64,000 bases of DNA from Streptacidiphilus sp041262165 (GCF_041262165.1 NZ_JBGCBY010000030.1:39118-103117); one strand, 5' to 3'. Positions 8,095 through 17,029 are shown, counted from the first letter of the stretch. The notes: a model not told the origin generated them from the sequence alone. Numbers and translations: made by a program.

Positions 8095-8316
8095 ATGACG
8101 ACCGAACCCGCGCCCCGAGGTGACGACTGGGACGACGTGGTCCTCGACGAGGCGTTCACCCGTGCTGCCCCGGTCCACGAGCCCTCCGGCCGGGCGCGGA
8201 TGCTCAGCGCCCGGTGGCGGCGGGAGGCCCCGGAGCCCGAACCCTGGCGCAGCGACAAGCCCCCGGCCGGGTGGTTCTGGAGCAAGGCCCGGGGACGGCG
8301 CCGCCGCAGATCCTGA
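8095..8316 (+). CDS. Small conserved actinobacterial protein, unknown function
   Basis: A 73-residue protein from ATG 8095 with AGGA 8 bases upstream. The pattern DDWDDVVLDEAFTRAA, then SGRARMLSARWRREAP and PPAGWFWSKARGRRRRRS is one I recognise as a small conserved Streptomyces protein of unknown role. It is acidic at the N-terminus and very basic at the C-terminus, with no membrane segment. It precedes the MscS-like channel gene by 46 bp on the same strand and may be co-transcribed with it. Confidence 0.7.
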   Translation: MTTEPAPRGDDWDDVVLDEAFTRAAPVHEPSGRARMLSARWRREAPEPEPWRSDKPPAGWFWSKARGRRRRRS

Positions 8317-8362
8317 CCGGGCCGGTACGGCGCCGCCTGCGACCGCCTGTCACGATGAGCCC

Positions 8363-9139
8363 ATGGACGAGGAACGCGTCGCCGGACCAGCCGGCGACCC
8401 CGGAAGCGAGGCCGGAGGCGACCCCGGAAGCAGCCCCGGCAACGCGGCTGGAACCGGGGACGGAAGCGGGGACGCAAGCAGCGCCGGCAACGCGGCCGGC
8501 GACGGCGCCGAAGCCACGCCTCCTACTGCCCGCTGGCACGGCGCCATCCGCACTCGCCGCGCGATCGTCACCACCGTGCTGGCGATCGCCGGCCTGGTCC
8601 TCTCCACCAAGTACGGCGGTCTGCTCGGCGACCCAGCTGCCCGCTCGCACCTCACCGACCGGTTGATCGCGGCGGCGGGTGCGTGCGTCTTCCTGGTCTT
8701 CGCACTGATCGCCGTGCGCGGCGCCACCCACGACCTGCTCAAACTGCTCCCCCACGGCTTCGGCGACGCCCGAATGGCAGCCCTGCGAGTCATCTGCCTG
8801 CTGACCGGCTACGCACTGGTGATCCTCGGCACGCTCAGCCTGCTGCACGTGCCCTGGAGCAGGCTGATCCTCGGCGGGGCGCTGACCGGTGTGTTCCTGG
8901 GCATCGCCGCTCAACCCGTGCTCGGCAACATCTTCGCCGGACTGGTCCTGCTGGTCGCCCGTCCGTTCACGGTCGGCGAGGAGATCAGCGTCCAGTCCGG
9001 CGCCCTCGGTGGACGGCTCCAGGGCGAGGTCACGGACATGACGCTGATCTTCGTCGAGCTGCACACCTCCGAAGGAACGATGCTGCTGCCCAACAGCTCG
9101 GTACTGGCCGCCGCCATCGGCCCCGCGCGGGTCAGTTGA
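8363..9139 (+). CDS. MscS-like mechanosensitive ion channel
   Basis: A 258-residue protein. Residues 1-55 are a Gly/Asp/Ala-rich tail, followed by membrane helices at about 70-90, 105-125 and 145-165 and the pore-lining region LGIAAQPVLGNIFAGLVLLVARPF, the signature of the MscS family. The motif VGEEISV begins the cytoplasmic beta domain, ending with TMLLPNSSVLAAAI. It is short compared with MscS (about 286 residues), and the C-terminal alpha/beta domain is largely missing. Such channels release solutes during osmotic downshift. The stop codon lies in the first unit of a 14-bp tandem repeat. Confidence 0.85.
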   Translation: MDEERVAGPAGDPGSEAGGDPGSSPGNAAGTGDGSGDASSAGNAAGDGAEATPPTARWHGAIRTRRAIVTTVLAIAGLVLSTKYGGLLGDPAARSHLTDRLIAAAGACVFLVFALIAVRGATHDLLKLLPHGFGDARMAALRVICLLTGYALVILGTLSLLHVPWSRLILGGALTGVFLGIAAQPVLGNIFAGLVLLVARPFTVGEEISVQSGALGGRLQGEVTDMTLIFVELHTSEGTMLLPNSSVLAAAIGPARVS

Positions 9140-9199
9140 GCCGGGTCAGTTGCGCCGGTCAGTTGAGGCAGGTCAGTTGAGGCAGGTCAGTTGACGCAG
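9131..9199. repeat. 14-bp tandem repeat carrying stop codons of two convergent genes
   Basis: Five units of the type GTCAGTTGAGGCAG, one of them 13 bp. The MscS-like gene ends at the TGA of the first unit, and the LCP gene on the other strand ends at the TCA (TGA on minus) of the last unit. Each unit carries both TGA and TCA. Confidence 0.9.
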
Positions 9200-10767
9200 G
9201 GGATGCCGCCTGCCTGGACCGCCGCGCCCTGGAACGGGATGCTCGATGTGTCCGAGGGGACAGCGCCGCTGCCGGACCCGGACTGCGCGCCCGAGCCCGA
9301 GACTGCTGGCGGCGTGAATCCGGCGCCGAGGATGACCTCGACGTGCCCGGCCTTGACCGCGGAGCTCGCAGTCGCGCTGCCGGCGCCCAGATTGCCGGCG
9401 ATCTGCTGCGCCGCGGTGTCCGCGCCCGCTCCGTACAGGACGGTGGTGTGGCTGCGCGCGGCGTGCGAGCCGACCTGGCCCGCGGTGTAGCCGAGGGCGA
9501 CCAGGGCCTTGGACTCGGCCGCGGCCGCGCCGGTGACGCCGGAGCCGTTCTCCACGTCCACCACCGCCGGGGCGGCCTTGACCGGCGCCGCAGCGGAACT
9601 CGCCGCTGCGGGGGCGGAGGGCGCGGGCGAGGGGTCGCGGCCGATCAGCCGCTGCATGATCCGCTTGACCTGGTCCGGGTCGACCAGGTTCACCGACTCC
9701 TGGTTGCGGGTCGCGAAGCCCTGGATGGGCAGGGTGTTGAAGACGACCTTGCCCCCGGTGAGGTTGGGGGCCTGCTGGGCGAAGTCCAGGATGTTCCACT
9801 GGTTGTCCAGCACGACGTCCTTCTTGACGACATCCAACAGCGACTGCATCTTCCCCAGGTCGCTGAACAGGCCCTCCTGCTTGAGCTTGTACTCCACCGA
9901 GGAGATGAACGCCTGCTGGCGGTGCGTGCGGTCCAGGTCGCCGTTGGTCAGGTTGTGCCGCTGGCGCACGAAGGACAGTGCCTGCGCGGCGTTGAGGGTG
10001 TTGTACCCCGCGTGGAAGTTCGCCCCGGAGCCCTGCCCGGCCATCGCCGGGTCGGAGGTGGCGTGCTTGAGGCAGACCGTGATCGGCTGGACCGCCTGCG
10101 CGATGTCGTAGAAGCCGATCAGGTTCACCTCGGCGAAGTGGTCGATCCGCACGCCGAGGAACTGCTGCACGGTCGCCAACGTGGCCTCCCGGCCCACCTC
10201 GCGGCTCTGCTGCTCCAGCGCCGCGCCCTTGACGCCCTGGGCCTGCAGCTTGGTCTCGGCCACGGACTTGGCCAGCCCGTACGCCTCCTTTATCTTGTGC
10301 ATCCCCTGTGAGGACCCGTCCCCGTTCAGGGTCTGCACGTAGTCGTCACGGGGGATGGAGAACGCCTGGACCTGGCCGCCGCCGGCCGGGATGTGCAGCA
10401 GGATCAGGGTGTTGGTGTTGTAGCCGCCGATGTCGCTGGACCCGCCCGCATGCAACTCGTCCTGCACCACCCAGTTGGGCAGGTTGTTGCCGTTCATGTC
10501 CTTTCGGCTGTCCAGACCGATCAGCAGCAGGTTCACCGAGTTGTCCAGTGCCTTCGGCGGCGCGTTCTTCTGCGTGACCGACAGCGCGTCGGAGCTCGTC
10601 ATCCCGGTGGTCAGCGAGTGGTAGGTGTACCAGGAGAAGCCGGCCGTCAGCAGCACCCCGGCCGAGGCCGCGACCGCGACCGCGCGGCCCAGCAGCACCA
10701 GCTTGGAAGGTCGCGGCGCGCCCTTGCGGCGGACCGCTCGGCCCGGCTCGTACCGTCGGTCAGCCAC
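9187..10767 (-). CDS. LytR-CpsA-Psr (LCP) family cell-wall glycopolymer transferase
   Basis: About 526 residues from GTG 10767 (VADRRYEPGRA), preceded by AAGGGG and overlapping the upstream gene by 8 bp. After a basic N-terminus there is one membrane helix at about 25-45. The LCP domain includes LLLIGLDSR, TLILLHIPAGG, SIPRDDYV and later LSFVRQRH and LDRTHRQQAFI, with the Arg and Asp residues that bind the polyprenyl pyrophosphate substrate. A Pro/Ala linker leads to a LytR_C-type domain (VDVENGSGVTG ... HTTVLYGAG). LCP proteins attach teichoic acids or other glycopolymers to peptidoglycan outside the membrane. The C-terminus is a Ser/Gly tail. Confidence 0.9.
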   Translation of the reverse strand: MADRRYEPGRAVRRKGAPRPSKLVLLGRAVAVAASAGVLLTAGFSWYTYHSLTTGMTSSDALSVTQKNAPPKALDNSVNLLLIGLDSRKDMNGNNLPNWVVQDELHAGGSSDIGGYNTNTLILLHIPAGGGQVQAFSIPRDDYVQTLNGDGSSQGMHKIKEAYGLAKSVAETKLQAQGVKGAALEQQSREVGREATLATVQQFLGVRIDHFAEVNLIGFYDIAQAVQPITVCLKHATSDPAMAGQGSGANFHAGYNTLNAAQALSFVRQRHNLTNGDLDRTHRQQAFISSVEYKLKQEGLFSDLGKMQSLLDVVKKDVVLDNQWNILDFAQQAPNLTGGKVVFNTLPIQGFATRNQESVNLVDPDQVKRIMQRLIGRDPSPAPSAPAAASSAAAPVKAAPAVVDVENGSGVTGAAAAESKALVALGYTAGQVGSHAARSHTTVLYGAGADTAAQQIAGNLGAGSATASSAVKAGHVEVILGAGFTPPAVSGSGAQSGSGSGAVPSDTSSIPFQGAAVQAGGIPCVN

Positions 10768-11413
10768 GTTCCTGCCCCTTCTCGCGGGCGCCGCGCGCCG
10801 CTCGTACCACCACGACCGCCAGCGCCGCCCCGGTGGCGATCGCCATGACCGGGAAGGCATGCGCGGTCCACGCCAGCATGTGGGTCGCCAACGCGGCGCT
10901 GGACGAGGAGCCGCCCAGGCCACCGAGCGAGCGAGCAGCCAGGGCGACCAGCAGCACCACCGCCGGGGTCGCCGTCACCACCCACCACTGCGCGCGTCGC
11001 GCCACCACGGCCGCCGCGCCGATCGCGCCCAGCGCCGCGCAGGCGGTGAACAGCAGGCCGAGACCGCTACCGGACACGACGGCGCCCAGCAGCGGCACGC
11101 AGATGAGTACCAGCATGCCCACCGCAGTCGACCGACCCGCACCGCCCGCACCGCCCGCTCCACTGGACGCGGTGCGACGGGCCTGCGCGCGGCCCGGCCC
11201 AGGCGCGGGTCGCTCCGGCACACGCTGCGCCGGCTGCTCCGTGGATTCGCCGTGCCCATCCGCGACCTCGTCGACCTCGTCCGCGAACAGCGGCCCTCGG
11301 GTCTGCGCCACCTGGTTGCCGATCCGCTGGTAGCCGATCCGCGGCACCTGTCCGGGGAAGGCTCCCGCCCCGTCCTGGTCGACCCCGCTCGGCCGACCCC
11401 ATGAGTCGGTCAT
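10760..11413 (-). CDS. DUF6542-type membrane protein upstream of the LCP gene
   Basis: A 217-residue protein. The first 90 residues are hydrophilic and Gly/Pro-rich; the rest has four membrane helices at about 95-115, 120-140, 145-165 and 185-205, with a short basic tail. This arrangement and its position directly upstream of an LCP gene match the DUF6542 family in Streptomyces. The stop codon overlaps the GTG start of the LCP gene by 8 bp, so translation is coupled. The function is unknown, presumably connected with wall-polymer attachment given the coupling. Confidence 0.7.
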   Translation of the reverse strand: MTDSWGRPSGVDQDGAGAFPGQVPRIGYQRIGNQVAQTRGPLFADEVDEVADGHGESTEQPAQRVPERPAPGPGRAQARRTASSGAGGAGGAGRSTAVGMLVLICVPLLGAVVSGSGLGLLFTACAALGAIGAAAVVARRAQWWVVTATPAVVLLVALAARSLGGLGGSSSSAALATHMLAWTAHAFPVMAIATGAALAVVVVRAARGAREKGQERG

Positions 11414-11503
11414 GCCTCACGCCCTTCGAACACTCGCATCGTCGACAGCCCTCGCAACACCGTGGAATCTCACTGCAGTACGACGCAGCAGGCACGAAGA
11501 CAG

Positions 11504-11519
11504 TTGCACAGTTGCGCAA
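11504..11519. promoter_or_regulatory. Imperfect palindrome, candidate ArsR operator
   Basis: TTGCACAGTTGCGCAA matches its own reverse complement at 12 of 16 positions. It lies between the divergent DUF6542 and arsR-like genes. ArsR repressors usually bind short imperfect palindromes like this and regulate themselves. Confidence 0.4.
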
Positions 11520-11680
11520 TGTAGCAAGTAAGACTGGTGGTGCGCAGGCCCCACTGGGTGAGAATGCCACCAGGCGGCCGCCGAACAGCATCCCGCACGA
11601 CGGGACGTGTTTGCGCGTGCCCGACCCGATCCGGGAGGCTGACCGCAGGCACGAGAACACGGACCCTCGGAAGGGTGCAC

Positions 11681-12031
11681 ATGACCGGGACACGGGGGAT
11701 CGCCGACGGCCTGCCCCCCGACCTCCTCCAGGAGGCCGCGGGCACCTTCGGGCTGCTCGCGTCCACGATGCGGCTTCACATCGTATGGGTCCTGTCGCAG
11801 GGCGAGTGCGATGTCGGCGGACTGGCCGAGCAGGTCGGCGGCACGCTGCCCACGGTGAGTCAGCACCTGGCCAAGCTCAAGCTCGCCGGACTCGTCCGTG
11901 CGCGCCGCCAGGGGCGGCACCAGGTCTACGTCGTGGAGGACCCGAACCTGGCGGCGATGGTCCGCCTCATGGTCGAGCATCTCGCCGCGCTGCACCCTGA
12001 TGCCGGGACGCGGCGTGCTCTGGGTGCCTGA
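11681..12031 (+). CDS. ArsR-family transcriptional repressor
   Basis: A 116-residue winged-helix protein from ATG 11681, with GGAAGGG about 6 bases upstream. Helix-turn-helix: CDVGGLAEQVGGTLPTVSQH followed by LAKLKLAGLVRARRQGRHQV, and a C-terminal dimer helix VRLMVEHLAALH. The cysteine in EC and histidines near the C-terminus could be metal ligands as in SmtB/NmtR-type sensors, but the classic CVC motif is absent. It overlaps the start of a P-type ATPase gene, so it very probably controls that transporter and itself through the palindrome at 11504. Confidence 0.85.
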   Translation: MTGTRGIADGLPPDLLQEAAGTFGLLASTMRLHIVWVLSQGECDVGGLAEQVGGTLPTVSQHLAKLKLAGLVRARRQGRHQVYVVEDPNLAAMVRLMVEHLAALHPDAGTRRALGA

Positions 12032-14789
12032 CCCGGCCCCTCTGCCCGCGCCGCCGACAGCCGACGAGCGCACAGGCGAGCGCACGAGCGAGCGCACAGG
12101 CGAGCGCACGCCGATCAGCGTGCCGACCGATCCCCCGGCCGAGGCGCGCCTCAGCGGATACGCTGCCATGACCGATCGTCAGATCGTCAGGCTCCTACGC
12201 TCCAGCCCGAGCGGGCTGGTGGAGGCCGAGGCCGACGACCGTCTCGCCACCGCCGGGGACAACGCTCTTCCCACCGTCCGCAGCCGCAGGCTGACCCGTC
12301 TGCTCGCCACCCTGCGGGACCCGTTCACCGTGGTCCTGGTCATTCTCGCCGTCGCCGCCACCGCCATCGGTTCCCTGGAGACGGCCGCCGTCATCGCGGT
12401 CCTGGCCGGCGCCAGCTGCCTGCTGCGCTACCAGGCCGAGTACCGCGCCGACCGTGCGGCGGCCGCTTGCGGCGTACCGGACGCCGCGACCGCCACCGTC
12501 CTGCGCCGCGCGGACGCGGACGCCGCTCCCGTGGCCCGTGAGGTCCCCGTCGACCAACTGGTGCCGGGCGACGTGGTCGTCCTGTCGCCGGGAGATCCGG
12601 TGCCCGCCGACGTCCGGCTGCTCCGCTCGGACGGGCTCCGGGTAAGCCAGGCCGCGCTCAGCGGGGAGTCCGCGTCCGCAGACAAGCACCCTGCCGTGGA
12701 CCGGAGCCTCGCCGTGAGCGGTGAGACCCCGCTGTTCGACCGCCCCCAGCTGTGCTTCCTGGGCAGCACCGTGTCGTCCGGAACGGGCACCGCTGTCGTC
12801 CTGGCCACCGGCGGCGACACCTACTTCGGAGCGACCAACAGCAGGGCGCCACGAAGGGGAGCGCCCACCGCCTTCGAACGTGGAACGGCGGACATCTCCC
12901 GCACCCTTGTCTGGCTGACCGTCCTCGCGGCCGTCACCGGACTCGCGGTCAACGCGCTGTGGCTCGGCCGTGGCCTGGAGGCCGCCGCGTTCGCCGTGGC
13001 GGTCGCGGTGGGTCTCACCCCGGAAATGCTGCCGGTGGTGGTGAGCACCGCGCTCGCCCGAGGCTCCGTACGCCTGGCCCGGCAGCAGGTCATGGTGAAG
13101 CACCTGCCCGCGGTCCACAACCTCGGCGCGATGGACGTGCTGTGCACGGACAAGACCGGCACCCTCACCCTCGGCCGCCCCACCCTGTCCTGCCACCTTG
13201 ACCCGAGCGGTCACCCTGACCCCGGCGTACTGCACTGGGCTGCTGTCAACAGCCTGCTCTCGCTGGAGCAGGCCGACCTGCTCACCGGCGACCCGGTCGA
13301 CGAGATGGTCCTCGACGCCGCCGGCCACCTCGGCCTGCCCGTGGACGCCGAGGGCATGACCGCGGTCGCGGCACTCCCCTTCACCTCCACTCGGCGCAGG
13401 TCCACGGTGGTGCTGCGGCGACCCGGACACCCCGGCGCGCACACGCTGGTGACCAAGGGCGCCCCCGAGGACGTGCTGGCGCGCTGCAGCCGGGTCCGGG
13501 ACGGAGGCACCGAACAGCCCCTCGACGACGCCCGCCGCTCCCGGCTGCGGAGACTGGTCGACACGCACGGGGAACAGGGCGTCGCCCTGCTGGCCGTGGC
13601 CCGGGCCGACCGTCCGGGCCGGCTGGGCAGGTACGGCGCCTCCGACGAGGACGGCCTCACCCTGCTGGGCTTCCTCGGCGTGCGCGACGAGCCGCTGCCC
13701 GACGCGCGGGCCGCTGTCGCCGCGCTCGCCGCCCAGGGTGTCCAGGTCAGGGTCGTCACCGGCGACCACCCCCAGGTCGCCGCCCGCGTCTGCCGCGACG
13801 TCGGCCTCGACCCCGGCACCGTCGTGGTCGGAGCGACCGTCGATGCCCTGGGCGACGAGGAGCTGGCCGTGCTCGCGGCCCGGACGACCCTCTTCGCCCG
13901 GATGACACCACGTCAGAAGGCCCGCATCGTCGTCGCGCTGCGCCGGTCCGGCAACACCGTCGGCTTCCTCGGCGACAGCGTCAACGACCTGCCCGCCCTG
14001 GCCGCCGCGGACATCGGCGTCTGCCCCGAGCAGGCCGTGCCGACCGTACGGGCCGGCGCGGACGCGGTCCTGGCCCGAAAGGACCTGGCCGCACTCAGCC
14101 CGGCGGTGTCCACCAGCAGACGCACCCTCGCCAACATCGCCAACTACCTGCGCATCACAGTCTCGTCCAACCTCGGCAACGCCCTGTCGATGATCGCCGC
14201 GAGCGTGCTGCTGCCGTTCCTGCCGATGCTGCCCGGCCAGGTCCTGGTGCAGAACCTCTGCTCCGACCTGGCCCAACTCGCCCTCGCCTTCGACCGTCCC
14301 GACGAGAGCCGGCAACGGGCTCCGCGCACCTTCGACCGCCGCGGCATCCTCGGCTTCGTGCTGTGCTTCGGCCTGATCAACGCCATCGCCGACCTCGCCA
14401 CCTTCGCGATCCTCGGCCACCTCACCGCGCACCAGCACGACCCCGCCTCCGAGGCGGCCTTCCGCGCGGGCTGGTTCACCGAGAACCTGATCACCCAGGC
14501 CCTCGCCATGCACCTGCTCCGCTCCCGCGGTGGATCCTCCCCGCGAGCCAGAACCGCCCCCTGGCCGATCTGGCTCGCCAGTACGGCCCTGGTCGGCGCG
14601 GCCCTGCTGCTCCCCCGCACGCCGCTGGCCCCCGCGCTCGGCCTGGGCAGCCTCCCCGGCTCCTGGTTCCCGCTCCTCCTCGCCGTGCTGGCCGGCTACT
14701 GCCTGCTCACCGTTACCGCCAAGGCGATCTACCACCGGGCGGGCGGCCCCGGGACGACCCGGCGCGACCAACGACCTGGGGAGCGATAG
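12024..14789 (+). CDS. P-type ATPase, MgtA-like cation transporter
   Basis: About 920 residues. The start is uncertain; GTG 12024 overlaps the ArsR stop by 8 bp, and ATG 12000 or ATG 12169 are alternatives. Visible P-type features are the actuator loop SGESASADKHP, the phosphorylated Asp376 in DKTGTLT, the nucleotide-binding KGAPEDVLARC, TGDHPQVAARVC and the hinge GDSVNDLPAL (GDGINDAPAL is more usual). The C-terminal membrane part with SSNLGNALSMI and LPFLPMLPGQVLVQNLCSD matches MgtA/MgtB magnesium importers. The N-terminus has an ERTGERTSERTGERT repeat. Coupling to an ArsR repressor suggests metal-responsive expression; Mg2+ is the family default, but the real ion is unproven. Confidence 0.85.
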   Translation: MPDPAPLPAPPTADERTGERTSERTGERTPISVPTDPPAEARLSGYAAMTDRQIVRLLRSSPSGLVEAEADDRLATAGDNALPTVRSRRLTRLLATLRDPFTVVLVILAVAATAIGSLETAAVIAVLAGASCLLRYQAEYRADRAAAACGVPDAATATVLRRADADAAPVAREVPVDQLVPGDVVVLSPGDPVPADVRLLRSDGLRVSQAALSGESASADKHPAVDRSLAVSGETPLFDRPQLCFLGSTVSSGTGTAVVLATGGDTYFGATNSRAPRRGAPTAFERGTADISRTLVWLTVLAAVTGLAVNALWLGRGLEAAAFAVAVAVGLTPEMLPVVVSTALARGSVRLARQQVMVKHLPAVHNLGAMDVLCTDKTGTLTLGRPTLSCHLDPSGHPDPGVLHWAAVNSLLSLEQADLLTGDPVDEMVLDAAGHLGLPVDAEGMTAVAALPFTSTRRRSTVVLRRPGHPGAHTLVTKGAPEDVLARCSRVRDGGTEQPLDDARRSRLRRLVDTHGEQGVALLAVARADRPGRLGRYGASDEDGLTLLGFLGVRDEPLPDARAAVAALAAQGVQVRVVTGDHPQVAARVCRDVGLDPGTVVVGATVDALGDEELAVLAARTTLFARMTPRQKARIVVALRRSGNTVGFLGDSVNDLPALAAADIGVCPEQAVPTVRAGADAVLARKDLAALSPAVSTSRRTLANIANYLRITVSSNLGNALSMIAASVLLPFLPMLPGQVLVQNLCSDLAQLALAFDRPDESRQRAPRTFDRRGILGFVLCFGLINAIADLATFAILGHLTAHQHDPASEAAFRAGWFTENLITQALAMHLLRSRGGSSPRARTAPWPIWLASTALVGAALLLPRTPLAPALGLGSLPGSWFPLLLAVLAGYCLLTVTAKAIYHRAGGPGTTRRDQRPGER

Positions 14790-14844
14790 GGCTCGGGTCA
14801 GCGCACGCCGCTCGGCACCTCCGCTTGCCGTGGCCAGGAGCAGG

Positions 14845-15447
14845 TCAGGCGGTCCAGTCGGCGCGGCGGCCGAGATACTTCAGCAGCGCCGTCACCTCGT
14901 CGTCCGCTGCGGCCGGTGCGATCGCCGGAGCGAACGCGAACGCCCGGAGCGGCTCCACGATCTCGCCGGCGACGCTCAGCAGGTCCCGGGACAGCTCCTG
15001 GGTCAGCGGTGAGGGCTGACCGGTGGCCACGGCGATGTCCCACGCGTGAACGGCGGCGTCGAGGGCGGCGGCGCCGGATGCCACCCAGCTGGGCAACGGC
15101 CCGAGCGGCAGCGGGGTCGCCATGGTCCCGGTGTCCTTGCCGACGGTCGCCCACGCGGCGGCGGACAGCGCGAGTCGCGGGCTCAGAAAGTCCGCCGGTT
15201 CCTGGTCCAGGTGTCCGCTGGGGGCGAACGGGTTCTCGGTCGGGCCGCCCTCGCCGGTGATCGCCGCGGCATAGGCGAGCTGGTCGCCTACGGCGTGCTG
15301 CAGCACCTGGGTGACGTTCCACTGCTCGCAGGGAGTGGAACGGAGCCAGTCATCCGTCCGAACGCCCTCGACCACCGAGCGCAGCGCCCGGTGCGACTCG
15401 TCCACGATGTCCCAGCCGCTGGAGATGTGCGTGTCCTTCTCGTCCAT
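14845..15447 (-). CDS. TIGR03086-family DinB-like metal-binding protein
   Basis: A 200-residue protein from ATG 15447. The motif PCEQWNVTQVLQHAVGDQ with the conserved histidine, and later AALDAAVHAWDIAVATGQP, match the TIGR03086 / maleylpyruvate-isomerase N-terminal (DinB-like) family, which binds a metal through three histidines and may use mycothiol. The exact reaction is unknown. It is divergent from the GH26-like gene across 145 bp that contain two copies of a TGAC-N5-GTCA palindrome. Confidence 0.75.
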   Translation of the reverse strand: MDEKDTHISSGWDIVDESHRALRSVVEGVRTDDWLRSTPCEQWNVTQVLQHAVGDQLAYAAAITGEGGPTENPFAPSGHLDQEPADFLSPRLALSAAAWATVGKDTGTMATPLPLGPLPSWVASGAAALDAAVHAWDIAVATGQPSPLTQELSRDLLSVAGEIVEPLRAFAFAPAIAPAAADDEVTALLKYLGRRADWTA

Positions 15448-15504
15448 GCTTTGGACCCTAGCCCGCGCCTGTCCGCAGTCGGCGCGGATTCGCCGGACGG
15501 ACAC

Positions 15505-15574
15505 TGACGGGTCGTCAATGCGGCCGGTTCCACCCGGAGTCTCGCGGCGCGCCGTGGATACTGACAAATCGTCA
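15505..15574. promoter_or_regulatory. Two copies of a TGAC-N5-GTCA palindrome
   Basis: TGACGGGTCGTCA at 15505-15517 and TGACAAATCGTCA at 15562-15574, each preceded by AC. The centres are 57 bp apart in the divergent intergenic region, and the second is next to a TATAGT-like -10 element just before the GH26-like gene. Probably a dimeric regulator site pair. Confidence 0.5.
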
Positions 15575-15592
15575 CAATATAGTCTCCTCCCT

Positions 15593-17029
15593 ATGCCACA
15601 GCGCTGCCTGGCACCCGTTGCCCGCCTCGCGATCGCGATGCTGGCCGTCACCCTCCCGGTGACGTCCTGGCTGCTCTCCCTACCGGGGATGCCAGGGACG
15701 CCAGGTCGGCCAGGGACGCTGCGCGCCCCGGGCGGGTACGGGGCCACCGCGTCGCTGCCGAACGACGACGCGATCCGGAGCGCCCCCGGGGACCCGACCG
15801 CGCTCCCTCCCCACGCCGTCCCCTTCGGGGCCTTCCTCGGTTCGGACTGGTCCTACGACCGCCTCGCCCGCTTCTCGTCCTGGCTGCACCAGGCGGACAT
15901 CCAGGTCGGCCACACCTACCTGCCCGGATACCAGTGGTCCGACATCGAGGGCAGCATCTCCCTGCTCGGCCCGTGGGCCCACTGGCGGCTGTCCGCTCCT
16001 GACCGGATGCTGGTCCTCGCCGTCCCCATGCAGGAGGCCAACGAGGGCAACCTGGACGACTACACCGTGCGCGACCTCCTGGTACAGGCCGCCTCCGGCG
16101 CCTTCGACGCCCACTTTCTGAAGCTGGCCCGGCGACTGGTCGCACTCGGCGCGAGTGACACCGTGATCACCCTCGGCTGGGAGATGAACGGCACGACCTA
16201 CAGCAGCCGCTGCAACCCCGACCCCGCCGACTGGAAGACCTACTGGCGCCGGATCGTGACGACCATGCGCAGCGTCCCCGGCCAGGCGTTCCGCTTCGAC
16301 TTCGACCCGACCCGGGGAACAGACGACCACCCCTGGACGGACTGCTACCCGGGTGACGACGTCACCGACGTGATCGGCATGGACAGCTACGACCTGGATC
16401 CCGGCCGAACCTTCGACGACTTCGTGAGCCAGCCGTACGGGCTGCAGCAGCAGGTCACCTTCGCCGCGGCGCACCACAAGCCGGTGTCCTACCCCGAGTG
16501 GGGGATGTTCCGCTTCGGGGACGATCCCGACTACGTGCGGCGCATGCTCGGCTGGATCCAGACCCACGACACCCTGTACCAGACGATCACGGACTACTGC
16601 CCGCACGGGATCTGGTCCTGCCCGGAGAATCCGCAGGCCAGCGCGGTCTACCAGCGGGCGCTCTCAGCGATTCCCACGCCGACACCGACGCCGACACCCA
16701 CCCCGTCGCCCACACCCACACCCACACCCACGCCCACGCCGACACCGTCGCCGCCGCCCACGCCGATGCCCACCCCGACGCCCCGGCCGACGCCGTCGCC
16801 CACCCCGATTCCGGCACCGACGCCGACCCCTCCCGGCGCCCGTCCCTCGCCGAGCCCGGTGGTCACTCCGACCCCCTGCCACCACCGCCGCTCGCCGACG
16901 TACTGCGCCGGTGGCCCGCCCGCACCCACCGCCCCCGTGCCACCACCGACGCCGACGCCCCCGTCGCCTTCACCCGTCCCCAGATGGGCCCCACCCCACG
17001 GCAGGCTCAAGCTCCCCGGCAAATCCTGA
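15593..17029 (+). CDS. Secreted GH26-like glycoside hydrolase with Pro/Thr tail
   Basis: A 478-residue protein from ATG 15593. An N-terminal hydrophobic signal segment lies at about 8-30. The domain from about 75 to 360 has the features of a GH26 (beta-mannanase-like) barrel: GWEMNG gives Glu197 as the likely acid/base and SYPEWG gives Glu302 as the likely nucleophile, with WDIEG and DVIGMDSYD in between. After residue 360 there is a long repeat of Pro-Thr, Pro-Ser and Pro-Pro pairs, then CHHRRSP and a basic end. It probably acts outside the cell on a plant or cell-wall polysaccharide. A TATAGT promoter-like element directly upstream leaves little room for a leader. Confidence 0.75.
   Translation: MPQRCLAPVARLAIAMLAVTLPVTSWLLSLPGMPGTPGRPGTLRAPGGYGATASLPNDDAIRSAPGDPTALPPHAVPFGAFLGSDWSYDRLARFSSWLHQADIQVGHTYLPGYQWSDIEGSISLLGPWAHWRLSAPDRMLVLAVPMQEANEGNLDDYTVRDLLVQAASGAFDAHFLKLARRLVALGASDTVITLGWEMNGTTYSSRCNPDPADWKTYWRRIVTTMRSVPGQAFRFDFDPTRGTDDHPWTDCYPGDDVTDVIGMDSYDLDPGRTFDDFVSQPYGLQQQVTFAAAHHKPVSYPEWGMFRFGDDPDYVRRMLGWIQTHDTLYQTITDYCPHGIWSCPENPQASAVYQRALSAIPTPTPTPTPTPSPTPTPTPTPTPTPSPPPTPMPTPTPRPTPSPTPIPAPTPTPPGARPSPSPVVTPTPCHHRRSPTYCAGGPPAPTAPVPPPTPTPPSPSPVPRWAPPHGRLKLPGKS
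16677..16845 (+). repeat. Pro-Thr-coding minisatellite inside the GH26-like gene
   Basis: An imperfect 6-bp repeat of the types CCGACA and CCCACA encodes the Pro-Thr tail. This kind of tract commonly varies in length between strains by slippage in whole-codon steps. Confidence 0.7.

Noticed and set aside
12195..14771. Long open frame on the minus strand opposite the P-type ATPase
   Set aside because: It is antisense to a gene with clear P-type motifs and has no domain of its own; high-GC codon bias creates such open antisense frames.
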